From Chondrilla cf. caribensis (Eukaryota > Porifera > Demospongiae > Chondrillida > Chondrillidae): DNA of 64,000 nt. Positions within the stretch are counted from its first letter, which is position 1; each line of letters opens with the position of its first letter. The stretch covers positions 3,620,001 through 3,684,000 of the forward strand of contig OZ026556.1 in assembly GCA_964020155.1 (NCBI GenBank), written 5' to 3'. Shown piece after piece: positions 33,716 through 45,570 of the stretch. Below the pieces are notes generated by a model. It worked only from the letters and a program-made list of their open reading frames with translations, had not been told where the DNA came from and did no database searches. The translations under genes and the position numbers were made by a program.

Positions 33716-34574
33716 ATGGAAAAGTTTCTCCTTGTGCTTGGATTGTGTGTTATTGGCACCATTGCAGGAGGTCCCTCTATGAAACAAGTACGTTGGTCTA
33801 CTGTGGTATACATAGTATGTAGTATCAACATTCAGAAAGGGAGGGTAATATTTGGTATTTCGAGGGTATTTAACATGCCACAACATTATATCTGTACCAC
33901 ATTATGCAGATTTCAGTGTTGTCTTGTGATGTCATGTATACTATATTCTCTAATATGTTCAGTGCACACCAAGTGAGGGACCTCTCCTCTACCACAAGTT
34001 GATGACCTCAAAGTGGATACAGGATCATGCTGCTATCAGTGGACTTGTGTCTGCCAACAGTACAGTCATGCACTTCAAGGTGGGGGCAAGTCATTCTCGA
34101 CTCCTGAGAATACCGATATTCCAAAGAGGACAAGTCCCAGAAGAGGACATTGTAGTCTACATCAAAGTCTACCTTCGAAACCCACCAACTTCCGATTCTG
34201 ATCCCATGTTCGGTATCTCTGATGGAAGAATCTTTAATGGAATCTACGTATCTGATGGAGGGAACTATCCAAACAATGCATGTTGGTTTCATACCTCCAG
34301 AAGTGGACCAATTCATACCAATCTTCAATTCCTTGGCACCTGTGGTGGAGTTCCCATCACATACACCACATTCCCCAATGCAATTACCCTCACATTCTAC
34401 CCCAGCGAGCAGTTGGGAACCTTCCACATCATACCAGATGGAGGATACACCACTGTAGGCTCTTTCACTCACAAGTTGGACGTCACTCAAGGACTCTTCT
34501 TGGAGATGTACGGGGATGATAAGGCAGAAGAATATCTACTCCAATATATTGAAATGGAGGTAAAGGCCAATTAA
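33716..34574 (+). CDS. L10, B1-type two-exon secreted protein, most divergent member
   Basis: Exon 1 is 33716-33787 (same signal peptide as L8) and exon 2 is 33963-34574 (TTCAG|TGC), phase 0; 227 aa. Mature part starts CTPSEGPLLYHKL. This copy departs most from the family: DPMFGISDGRIFNGI replaces DPLIGICDGTVCNAI, so both Cys of that motif are lost. CWFHTSRSGPIH replaces CNYGSFNSGPI, and the C-terminus reads DDKAEEYLLQYIEMEVKAN. The paired loss of two Cys fits their forming a disulphide in other copies. It is the only intact L gene in its CHTF18 unit. Confidence 0.85.
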
Positions 34575-35277
34575 ACTGATCCATGAGCAGAAAAGCATTG
34601 ATAGACTAAAATCCTGCAGAAATATTCACTATTGTACAGTTACTATCAAAGTACCTGATTAAGTAGTTAGAATAATCTTAGATTATACACGCATATGGCA
34701 GATGTGATTTCTTCATATTATTCTTGAACATGTATGCATTCTGCTCAATTTCAATAATTGAAAGTAATCATTGATAAAGTTGGCAATTAAATGACATATT
34801 GTATATAAGTGTATTAACATAACAATAAGTTATGTTACCAGCCGAAAATAGACCGAAGTCTCTATCGGTTGGGAGACCGAAGTCCGATTTTGATGGCAAC
34901 CAGTGATTACCTATGGTTTATCTGTCAATATAATAGTCTATTATATTGACAGACAAACCATACCTGCATGGTATCAACACATCCCATGCATACACCATAC
35001 CAGCATGGCAATGCACAAACCATTGTTTAGCATAGATAGTGGTGCATACATCACTATGCTACATGAAGTTGATAATTCACTATAACACAACACATAAGTA
35101 TGCACATGTATAATCATCATCTGGTGGGGAAGGTTTATTGCACAATAAGCCTGTGCAAGGCCTAAGGTTGACAAAATCATATCACTGGATTTATGCCAAA
35201 CCAGCCGAAAATAGACCGAAGTCTCTATCAGCTGGGAGACCGAAGTCCAATTTTGATGGCAACCAGTGATTACCTCC

Positions 35278-35376
35278 CAGTCATCCAAATCCTCAAAAAG
35301 GGAACCACAGACAGCTGTTTCGCTCTTATTTGAGCTCATCAGTGTGGCACACCCTGTACATCATTTGGATGACTGT
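35278..35376. mobile_element. ~100-bp inverted-repeat element
   Basis: Ends CAGTCATCCAAAT and ATTTGGATGACTG are inverted repeats flanking about 75 bp. No coding capacity. Probably a small MITE. Confidence 0.5.
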
Positions 35377-35864
35377 CCTCATCTTACCATTCCGACACAC
35401 AAGTGAACACTTGTGGTCTTCATGATAAGAGAGGATGGAGGCTTACAGTCAAGGCGTGACTGCGCACTCTGATGGTGGGGAAGGTTTATTGCACAATAAG
35501 CCTGTGCAAGGCCTAAGGTTGACAAAATCATATCACTGGATTTACGCCAAACCAGCCGAAAATAGACCGAAGTCTCTATCGGTTGGGAGACCGAAGTCCG
35601 ATTTTGATGGCAACCAGTGATTACCTATGGTTTATCTGTCAATATAATAGTCTATTATATTGACAGACAAACCATACCTGCATGGTATCAACACATCCCA
35701 AGCATACACCATACCAGCATGGCAATGCACAAACCATTGTTTAGCATAGATAGTGGTGCATACATCACTATGCTACATGAAGTTCACAATATAACATAGC
35801 TTGTGTGCATTATTAAGAATTGCAGTATTAGCCACAATATCACCACCACACTACATACATGCAC

Positions 35865-36507
35865 AGTTGCCAACCCTTGAAAATTACCTTCAGGAACACT
35901 ATATATCTACGCCTATGTGCTGTGGCTAAAATGGCTCAACAAAATTTATTGCTTGTGCTTGATAAATACCTGGGAAAGTAGTCTAGAACCGTGTTAAATA
36001 TTGTTACAGTACTGTATTTAGTGTAAAATGAATGTATCGCGGTTTACCAATTGTAATTCAGACAACAACAAGTAAATTAGTATGATGAGCCAGTTTATGA
36101 CGTCATATTGCAAATGGCTGTCAAATGCATGGACAAATCTAAAAGCCAATTTTTGAGGGATAATTTGATGTTTTGCTCCATAGGAGAGTAATTATGAGCT
36201 TTTACCTCGATATATTGATGCATTTATGACGAAGAACCTACATAAATTTTCCCAAGAGCTTTAAAATCGAACAGGCTGAATATTCATTCTACTAAATATT
36301 AACGATTAACGATAAAACAGCTAGATAGAATCGAATCGAAGTGCTTGTTTGTCAATTATGATGGCACTTCTAAGGACAATTTGAATAAAGACAATCGGAT
36401 TTTGCACCCTGTGGTTTACTGTTGTTAAATCAAGGACATTTCACCAATCCGTGCGGGACATGTTACCACTGGAAAAATCCATGGATGATTCGGGAAAGTT
36501 GGTAACT
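35865..36507. mobile_element. 643-bp insertion with short inverted ends
   Basis: Interrupts sequence that is continuous at 25490-25520. Begins AGTTGCCAACCCTTGAAAA and ends GGAAAGTTGGTAACT, imperfect inverted repeats of each other. No transposase frame and no clear target duplication. Confidence 0.5.
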
Positions 36508-37017
36508 ATGTGCAACATGCCAAGTAAATGGAACTTTGCATTACAACACTGCCAGGGTCACACCATACATAGCCTCACCAGAACATTAAAATTCATATAC
36601 TGAAAAATCTACTATAAAAGTACATTGATACATGGTATACGTATGCATAATATATATATATACATTCACAAATATGTACACACTCAAAATGTACAATAGA
36701 TTTACTTTAGAGAAAATGGACAAAACTCCTTTTGCACACTAATCTCCATGGAATGTACATACTTTATGAATCAACAATTGGATTGTAATTCGTATTTTTA
36801 TGTTTGCAGAAGGAAAATCCCTGCAGTTACTGTGTGGCTTCTTTTAAATGAATAAACGAGAAAAATCTTTATTTACTGCACATATAATATTAGTTAATTT
36901 CTCACAACTACAGTAACCCATACAAGCACCACAGCCTATTATATTCACAATCAACCCACACAGCAAAGGCAGACTGTTGCATGACGTTCTGGAGATAACC
37001 ACACGGAATGCACTTAC

Positions 37018-38005
37018 GGCTCTAAGCAGTACCCGTACTGTCCCTCTATGCTCCTCTCTTGATGGAGGTGAGGTTGAAGGAGATCATGGTGTTCACCAGA
37101 TCTGACAAGAGCTGTTTTTCTTTAGCAGAATACAGCTGAACACTGACCTGATAGTGGAGACACAAAGAATGCTAATGTAACAGTAAACATTGATTGTTTA
37201 CATAAACTTTGTTATCACCTGAAATTGATGGAAGCACTAACAAACTGCAATACCACCACAAAGGCACAAGAGGATTCTACACTCCCACACAGCAGCAATG
37301 TGGAGGAAGTTTGCAAACCAGGGAATGGTAATCCCGTCATGATGGTACCAATGGGGAATATATGCACCCAAAAATCATGCAGTTACATGTGTGCATGTAG
37401 TTCACCAGGACAATACACTTGACATTGTTGGTGACCTTGTGAATGGGTAAAGACTGGGTTATTGTGATGTTGAACCATCAAGTTTACTAGGAGACTAAAG
37501 TTTGACAATTAATTTCCACTCAGATTTAACTGTAAAGAAAATTGAAAATTGCAGATAAACCAGTCTTATCTAACGGTAGTTTCACATGGTAGGGGGTTAT
37601 TTGACATTGCAGAATAGAAATGTGAAGGTATTGTAGTCTGTGGCTAATTAGAAATCCATGTTTACACATAAGCAAGTGTTACATATTGCATTGTTGAACA
37701 ATGCCACATCAAATATACTTACAAGGCAGTGTCTTTGAAGCATGCCCACACAATACAATAATCTCTCTTATATACTCTGTAATCAGTGCTCTATGTACAA
37801 ACACCCCAATATGGAGGCTTAAGATGTATGGGATTAGGTCAACCTACAGACTCACTGGTCTGAGTGTGGGTGCCAGTGTTTCAACCACCAGTGGCACTAT
37901 CTCAACTGTCAAGCTTCGTCTGGTCATGAAGTTACGTGTTTTGGGTGGCATCTCAGACAGCAAAGATTCAATGATGTTACTAGATCTTTGTACACTTTGC
38001 ACAAG
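37018..38005 (-). pseudogene. CHTF18: CHTF18 RNFMTRR and QLYS exons, copy with frameshift
   Basis: RNFMTRR exon 37856-38005 (150 bp, open, ends LAPTLRP|GTGAGT). QLYS exon 37018-37147 encodes VSVQLYSAKEKQLLSDLVNT..., matching human VSTQLYSTREKQQLASLVGT. This exon is 130 bp against 131 bp at 47343-47473: one base is missing in the NLTYHQE codons (CTCCATC against CTACCATC), which shifts the frame into a stop. Joined in phase 0 across the CCA|GTC junction. Confidence 0.88.
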
Positions 38006-38602
38006 CTACATAGAAAAAACAGAAAATATGTACAATGTGACACAAGTGAACACACACACACTGAGCAAACTAGAGGTGAAGTCCCAAAGTGAGTATGCAT
38101 GTGTGCATGTCTCATACGTACACACACGTATGTACATGTACTGAATGCCCTATTCTTGTTTGTAGTAGGCACACACTGTATGTACATATATTATACATGT
38201 ACGTACATTGCCCACACTGTACAAGTCAGCTGGTTAAAGTAAATATTGTGTCACACCAAATTTTCAAGGAGCAGTTTTTGTATGTTAAACAAGTAATGTA
38301 AATCCATGGTGACCAGCATGGTGGTGTACCATACAGGTGCATACAGTACATCACATGCACACCACACACAACATGTATGTATACATGTGTGCACGAGTGA
38401 GTACAGTGGCTATGTTGAAGTAAAAGTATGTACATTCACACCATAAGTGTTTATGATTCAATTCATAATTACAATACAAATATAACATATGCACACATAT
38501 AATATGTACATAATGGCCATGAATGTGGTACATTAAGACCATGTATGTACGTATATACACAAAGATCATTTGTGTGAGGTCAATTTAGATTCCAATAAGC
38601 CG

Positions 38603-41087
38603 TCATAAGAAGTCTTGTATCTTGATTGGTCTTCTGACAGCATTGAGGAAGCCCTCGTTATATCTGAACCACAGTGGATGTCTGATACTGCCTGCCTTGG
38701 GGTCCGCTCTACTGGGAGTTATATCTGAACAGGTTGACAAGAACACATGATTGAGGTGCCTGCTTATGTGTGTGTACTTGCAGCATGTTAGAAGAGGTTA
38801 AGCTGTACACTCGTATACTGTACAGCACTGTCAACTAACAAAACAGTACCAGCTATACAAATCTGTACGCATGGCAATGAAAAAATGAAAGTCCTTCTCT
38901 ACCATGTACCACCAATCCTCCCCTACCATGTACCACCAATCCTCCCTTACCATGTACTACCACTCCTCCCCCACCATTACACCACCACTCCTCCCCTACC
39001 ATGTACCACCACTCCTCCCCTACCATGTACCACCACTCCTCCCCTACCATGTACCACCACTCCTCCCCATCATGTACATGTCTGTACATGCACACAACAA
39101 GCATATTGTATGTGCAGTAGTACGGTTTCTATTATACATGTAGTTGGTCTCCACTCTGACTGCAGTCTGATTTCTACCTTTTCTCTTCTTTAGTTTGTTT
39201 TCTGATGCTCGAGTAAAAAAATCCATAGCCGCCTACATGGGTAGGGAGGTTGATATGAGGAATGCATCTGAGAATCCTTAATACAACAAGACAAGCAGAA
39301 CAGTTTGAGCATGGGCTGTGGTACCACGTACAGGGTTTGTGCTAAGACTTGAGTCTTTCCTAAATCTTGGGTTGAACAGATCTGGAGAGCTCTGTACTAT
39401 ATATTTATATGAAGTAGTAAGTTTGCAACAAGTAATTCGAGTTAAAAAACTGCCACCCCCCGCACTCGAATTACCTGCACATCTTTTCTTAGGTTTAGAA
39501 GAATCTTCGCTGAAGTATTACGTTCGTCGGAACTTCAGTGCACGAATTCTAGCCCAATTTCAAATAGTCGGCGTTCGAAATCAGCCATCTTTATTTCGTG
39601 TAATATAAATTATAATATAAATTCATTGTTGCTGTTACGCGTAGGAATACATATTATATCTATCTATCTATCGGACGAGCGTTACATACCGGAAGTCGAA
39701 ATGAAAACAATATAGGGGCTGCCTGTGGCAGCCCCTAAAAATGTACACACATAATATATCCTGATTGGCGGCAACATCAGAGACTGACAGGGATACATAT
39801 CACATGTATCCCTGAGATCCCCAGATGTGACAATTGATCAATCAATTAGCTAAATAGCAGGTGACTAATCAGGATAAATGCTAATATATCATCCTCAGTA
39901 TCCCATACAAAGGATCCACTCCCAGTACATTGCTCTAAATTGTGATATACGTAACATGAACATACTACATAATATTATAACTAGTACACTGACTAGTACC
40001 TTGCGTTTCCTCAATCTAGCTGGGGTTCTCTCAGTTTGTACCATCTCTGTCACTGTCAAGGGTATCCTCTTTGGAGTAGAGGACTTCAGCATACTGGTGT
40101 ACTTGCCACCGGGTTCCTTTCCCTCATCAGGAGCTTGTTGACCTTTGTGCAGTACTCGTTCTGCTCTTCTCATCTTCTCCATCTCCACCTGCAGCAAGAA
40201 GACACAGATGAATGCACAACACCTGTTATGTGTTAACTATGCATTATCTACAATGTGACAATGATCATTTCTTCAAAGTGACAATCTGTTTCATATCTTA
40301 CTATTATTCACAGATTCTCTGTTTGGTTGTTAGTTTATGAACTCCTCCTTTAGTTCACACACTATTGATGTCAAACTTGGCAAATGCCCTCAGTAGCATA
40401 CATGGAGCGTCCTCAGAGGTGGGGGGGGGGGGCATTTCAGTCTAGGCATTCCCTCCAGAATTTGAACAAAACAGTACAATTATTGGACATTATGTGTCCA
40501 CAGGGGGAAGTTGTATAATTAGATGCAAAGTGTGATTATGACATAGGAGTTAACATGTCTGTTGGGTAGGTCCTTCAACTAGTGTACAACAAACAGTATA
40601 ATCATACTATGATTCACATATTTTGACAATGCATGTTTGTTTACAAACTCCTCCTACAGTTCATATCCTTTCATGTAGTAGAGGCAACATAACGGAATGT
40701 TCAATGATGATCAGAGCACAAAGGCAGAATTCATGTAGAGGTGGCCTTCAGTACAGGCTCCACTGTATTTTACACACTGTCTCCTATCTCTTGCTTCATT
40801 TCAATTATTGATCTCAAACAACTAAAGTCAGTGTCGATGTGTTAGGAGGTTGGCTTATCCAGACTCCATTGTACAGTACGTAAGTCAGTGTATGTACATA
40901 TTTGTGAAGGCAAGTAGCTGGGATCCATCCTCAGTACACAAATGTTTGGGAGTACATACAAAGCAGTAATAGATGTGACATATGCAAACAAATGTATGGT
41001 ACCTCTCTGGATATCAACTGCTTGGCAGCATATGTTAGCTGCCTCCGTTGAGGTAGTCCTGAAAACCTCACCAGTAGGTCTATATTC
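38603..41087 (-). pseudogene. CHTF18: CHTF18 last four exons, copy 2
   Basis: Exons 41003-41087 (LTYAAKQ), 40000-40188 (VEMEKMRRAE), 39178-39232 (MDFFTRASENK) and 38603-38724 (FRYNEGFLNAVRR, stop TGA rather than TAA). All open, with matching phases. The intron at 39233-39999 carries an inserted element (39429-39736). With the 47343-48628 exons this copy has every C-terminal exon, but the RNFMTRR exon at 48480 is frameshifted and no AAA+ part precedes it. Confidence 0.9.
39429..39736. mobile_element. AAGTAATTCGAG element in CHTF18 intron
   Basis: About 308 bp running from CAAGTAATTCGAGTT to a GGGGCTGCCTGTGGCAGCCCC palindrome. It matches 58966-59300 in reverse and 32126-32378 inside the pogo-like MITE. 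Insertion sites differ between CHTF18 copies, so it arrived after the duplications. No protein. Confidence 0.75.
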
Positions 41088-41244
41088 CTGCATGGGAGAA
41101 GGGGAGAGGTGAAGGTTACACATACTACACAATCCATCCATTGATGTACTACACACATGCATACATTCAATGGAGCGTGTCCATGAAGACCACCCAGTGA
41201 CTATAACACAAGGTATTATATAGAGATGCTATAACTGTAACTCA

Positions 41245-41712
41245 GAAAGGATACAACTGTAGTGTACAGACACACCCAGGATGGATACAACTGTAGTGTA
41301 CAGACACACCCAGGGAGGATACAACTGTAGTGTACAGACACACCCAGGGAGGATACAACTGTAGTGTACAGACACACCCAGGGAGGATACAACTGTAGTG
41401 TACAGACACACCCAGGGAGGATACAACTGTAGTGTACAGACACACCCAGGGAGGATACAACTGTAGTGTACAGACACACCCAGGGAGGATACAACTGTAG
41501 CGTACAGACACACCCAGGGAAGATACAACTGTAGTGTACAGACACACCCAGGGAGGATACAACTGTAGTGTACAGACACACCCAGGGAGGATACAACTGT
41601 AGTGTACAGACACACACAGGGAGGATACAACTGTAGTGTACAGACACACCCAGGGAGGATACAACTGTAGTGTACAGACACACCCAGGGAGGATACAATT
41701 GTAGCGTACAGA
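41245..41712. repeat. 34-bp minisatellite, ~14 copies
   Basis: Same 34-bp unit as 22405-23247, more homogeneous here (nearly all GTGTACAG). Adjacent to the LTYAAKQ exon at 41003-41087. Confidence 0.95.
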
Positions 41713-42107
41713 TACCATTTGCATTAATTGACTTGTACAATACATTGATGTGATATTATCATTAATTAGTCAGGTAATCCCAGTGTTCGTGTAGGGGAAA
41801 ACACTAAAATAATCACTGAAATAACAGTTACTTTGGCAACAAAATAAAATAACAACTAAAAAATAACATTCGTCACAAGTCACAAAAATGCAATTCTGGC
41901 AGTGCACCTCTAGATATGAGGGGAAAGACCTAAGGTTCACATAAGCTAATTGGAACTATGACAAAGTAAACAATGGTAGCAGTAAACAAACACAATGGAA
42001 AAAGCAAATACATAATAATTCAAAAAGAATTATTAATCCTTCCCCTTAGTGTGATACACCACCATCAGACAAATTCTCCATATCAGGAGAGTAAACATGA
42101 CATCTCC

Positions 42108-42115
42108 TATAAAAG
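42108..42115 (+). promoter_or_regulatory. TATA box of L11 (B1 promoter)
   Basis: TATAAAAG in the context CTCCTATAAAAGTGGG. The leader up to the ATG at 42269 is longer than in L10 and partly B2-like, so this promoter is a B1/B2 mosaic. Confidence 0.65.
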
Positions 42116-42268
42116 TGGGAAATAGACAGCATTTTATTAAGAGTTGATAGTAATCCATAATTTACTTAAATCTAAGTTAAAGTGTTTTTTTTCAAATTAC
42201 TTCAAGAATTCAGAGCCGCAATTACCAGGACAGTCACAGATTTTTAGTAGTGAATCACAATCTGAGAT

Positions 42269-43125
42269 ATGGAAAAGTTTCTACTTGTGCTTGGATTGTG
42301 TGTTATTGGCACCATTTCAGGAGCTCCCTCTATTAAACAAGTACGTTGGTCTACTGTGGCATACATACATATGTAGGATGTAGTGTCAACATTTAGGATG
42401 GGTGGGTATTTTGAGGGTATCTAACATGCCACAACATTATATCTGTACCACATTATGCAGATTTCAGTGTTGTCTTGTGATGTCATGTATACTATATTCT
42501 CTAACATGTTCAGTGCACACCACGTGAAGGACCTCTCCTCTACCACAAGCTGATGACCCCAAAGTGGATACAGGATCATGCTGCTATCAGTGGACTTGTG
42601 TCTGCTACTAATGCAGTCATGCACTTCAAGGTGGGGGCTACTCGTGCTCGACTCCTGAGAATACCGATATTCCAAAGAGGACAAGTCCCAGAAGAGGACA
42701 TTGCAGTCTACATTAAAGTCTACTTTCGTGACCCACCAACTTCTGATGCTGATCCTCTCATTGGTATCTGTGATGGAACTGTCTGCAATGCTATCTTTGT
42801 GTCTGATAAGGGAAACCATCCAAATAATGCATGCAACTATGGTAGCTTCAACAGTGGACCTACTACCACCAATGCTCAGTTCCTTGGCAGCTGTGGTGGG
42901 ATTCCCATCACATACACCACATACCCCAATGAGGTTACCCTCACATTCTACCCCAGCGAGCAGTTGGGAACCTTCCACATCATACCAGATGGAGGATACA
43001 CCACTGTAGCCTCATTCACTAAGAAGTTGGACCTCACTCAAGGACTCTTCTTGGAGGTGTACGGGGATCATGCCAATGAACAATACTTGTTGCAGTACAT
43101 GCAAGTTGAGATCAAGGCCAACTGA
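42269..43125 (+). CDS. L11, B-type two-exon secreted protein
   Basis: Exon 1 is 42269-42340 (MEKFLLVLG...ISGAPSIKQ) and exon 2 is 42514-43125 (TTCAG|TGC), phase 0; 227 aa. The promoter is B1-like while the signal-peptide end (ISGAPSIKQ) is B2-like. Mature start CTPREGPLLYHKLMTPKW. Loops: GATRARLL, FVSDKGNHPNNACNY and TTTNAQFLGSCGG, with VASF replacing VGSF. Five Cys are kept. AATAAA at 43257-43262. Followed 1.9 kb downstream by L12. Secreted, function unknown. Confidence 0.85.
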
Positions 43126-43960
43126 ACTGATGTACATACATACACATTACAGTGGTAATTTAATTTATTGGATTGATGTGTTAGAAGGTTAGAGGTTAAT
43201 TGAATTACAAACAATTGAATAGTATTCCTAGTACTCTATGTATAATAGTCCAATGCAATAAATAAGTTAGTCTCTTCACTCTCATGATTGTACTGTACTT
43301 TGTATTGACTTGATAATCATATAACAACTGTTCAGTATCAAACGATATTACATACATGTGGAGTCAATGGAAATTTACATGATAACACTGGGCAGGACCA
43401 CACCATGTCATAGCCTCACCAGAACATCAAAATCCATGCTGACACATCTTGTATAGAAGTACATTGATAAATGGTACACATATACGTATATACATATACA
43501 TTCACAAATGTGTACACACACAACATATGCAACTTTAAAGAAAATGGCCACAATACCTAGTACACACTAATCTCCACGGAATGTACATACTTCATGGATC
43601 AAGAATTGGATTGTAATTCCTATTTTTATTTTGTAAAAGGAAAATCAATGCAGCTACTGTGTGGCTTCTCTGGAACGAATAAAGGAGAACATGTTTATTT
43701 TTCCTGCACATACAATATTAGTTAATTTCTTGTAACTACAGTAACTCATGCAAACACAATGGCATGTTATATTCACACTCAACCCACACAGCAAAGGCAG
43801 ACTGTTGCATGACAAACTGGAGGTAACCACATGGAATGCACTTGCAGCTCCAAGCAGTACATCTACGCAGGAAGTACTTAAAGTGCAATTCCGGCAGTGT
43901 ATTTCTAGATCTGATGGGGGACACTTGAGGTTTACATAAGGTAATTGGAGCTATGACTCT
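43126..43960. other. L11-L12 spacer with CHTF18 exon remnant
   Basis: B-block 3' flank, as at 25130-26110. About 43845-43866 keeps the last bases of the CHTF18 QLYS exon (minus); the rest of that exon is replaced by the L12 promoter region. No gene. Confidence 0.65.
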
Positions 43961-43968
43961 TATAAAAG
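43961..43968 (+). promoter_or_regulatory. TATA box of L12 (B2 promoter)
   Basis: TATAAAAG in the context GACTCTTATAAAAGTGG, 152 bp before the ATG. Confidence 0.6.
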
Positions 43969-44119
43969 TGGAAATAGACAACATTTTATCAAGAGTTGAT
44001 AGTAAATCAGAATTTACTCAAATTAAAGTTCTTCAAATTGCTTTAAGAGTCCAGAATCCAGAACTGCAATTGTCAGGACAATCACAGCTAATTTTTAGTA
44101 GTGAATCACAAACTGAGAT

Positions 44120-45570
44120 ATGGAAAAGTTTCTACTTGTGCTTGGATTGTGTGTTATTGGCACCATTTCAGGAGTTCACTCCATTAAACAAGTACGTTTG
44201 CTTACTGTGGTATACATACATACGTAGGATGTAGTGTCAACATTCAGGATGGGTGGGTATTTTGATACCACGACACAATATCTGCGCCATAACATACGTA
44301 CATAATTCAGTGTTACCTCGTAATGTCATATACACCATATTCTCTAATATGTACAGTGCACTGCAAGTAAAGGACCTATCCTCTACCACAAGCTGATGAC
44401 CCCAAAGTGGATACAGGATCATGCTGCTATCAGTGGACTTGTGTCTGCTACCAATGCAGTCATGCACTTCAAGCCACCAGTAGATCATGCTCGACTCCTG
44501 AGAATACCGATATTCCAAAAAGGACAAGTCCCAGAAGAGGACATTGTAGTCTACATCAAAGTCTACTTTCGTGACCCACCAACTTCTAATTCTGATCCTC
44601 TCATTGGTATCTGTGATGGAACTGTCTGCAATGCAATTGCTGTGTTAGATAGGGGGAACTATCCGAATACTGCATGTGACTATGGTAGCTTCAACAGTGG
44701 GCCAATTCGTACCAATCCTCAGTTCCTTTTAAACTGCAGTGGAATTCCCATCACGTACACCACATACCCCAATGTGGTTACTAGCGCTGGGCGGTATCAA
44801 AAAATATCAGTTTCGGTATATTGCCAACATTATACCGCGGTATTACGGTATACCGAATCTTAAGGTTATAGTTGGGCTTTGAAATAACTGAATCCTCGAT
44901 TTAATAATAATGAAATAAATAAACATAAATAAATGAATAAATAATCCACTACTTTGTCGTCCTCGTTAACTCGGAGTGCAAAGTACTTTCAAATATCAGA
45001 TTTAGTATTCATCTTATCGACAAGATGAAGTTCGTTGCTCGGATCGCCTATATCGCTTGTTCGCTGATCAAAATTTATACTTGCAGCCGACGACGTCGCC
45101 ATTTTGACAACATTCTCTCATTCCGTGTAACAACGCACACTTTTCGTGCTCGTAATCATGGCTGTCGCAGCAATAGTTTCGAAGGATTCAGAAAACATCA
45201 TTTCAGGGCAAAATTTGTTATCTCAGGAATATATTACTTAAAATACCAGTCAAACCTTAGAGAATACCGTGATATCACGATATCTCGGTATAGAAAAAAG
45301 TCAGCCGGTATCAAAACCGTGCACAAATAATACCGCGGTATTACTATATATTCAGTATACCGCCCAGCGCTAGTGGTTACCCTCACATTCTACCCCAGCG
45401 AGCAGTTGGGAACCTTCCACATCATACCAGATGGAGGATACACCACTGCAGCCTCATTCACTAAGAAGTTGGACCTCACTCAAGGACTCTTCTTGGAGGT
45501 GTACGGAAGTGATGCCAATGAACAATACTTGTTGCAGTACATGCAAGTTGAGATCAAGGCCAACCAGTAG
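44120..45570 (+). pseudogene. L12, B2-type L gene disrupted by a hAT-like element
   Basis: Exon 1 is 44120-44191 (MEKFLLVLG...ISGVHSIKQ). Exon 2 starts at 44357 (CTASKGPILYHKLMTPKW) and is open to 44781. There a 591-bp element interrupts the codons for NVVTLTFYPSEQ; the coding sequence resumes at 45381 and ends at 45568-45570. Loops: KPPVDHARLL (as in L6 and L14), AVLDRGNYPNTACDY and RTNPQFLLNCSG. The flanking exon halves are otherwise open, so the insertion is probably recent. A protein truncated inside the element would lack the conserved C-terminal third. Confidence 0.9.
44782..45372. mobile_element. hAT-like MITE in L12 exon 2
   Basis: 591 bp with perfect 16-bp terminal inverted repeats TAGCGCTGGGCGGTAT and an exact 8-bp target duplication GTGGTTAC at 44774-44781 and 45373-45380. 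The 8-bp duplication and the TIR style place it with hAT elements. Its middle matches 29800-30238, including the ATGGCTG start of that element's open frame, but here it is cut off after AGGAATATATTA. No complete transposase. Confidence 0.9.

Larger units (their letters stand above)
34575..37017. other. L10 3' flank with local duplications and an insertion
   Basis: No gene. Two direct copies of a ~240-bp segment (34838-35080 and 35557-35790) share a hairpin CTGTCAATATAATA-GTC-TATTATATTGACAG and a block with ACCGAAGTCTCTATCGG; a partial third copy is at 35118-35275. 35278-35376 is a small foldback with GTCATCCAAAT/ATTTGGATGAC ends, and 35865-36507 is an inserted element. From 36510 it matches the 3' B-block flank. 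Confidence 0.6.

Noticed and set aside
45025..45330. 101-codon frame inside the L12 element
   Set aside because: It begins in non-coding sequence shared with 29766 onward and is in a different frame from the ATGGCTG start; no transposase motif.
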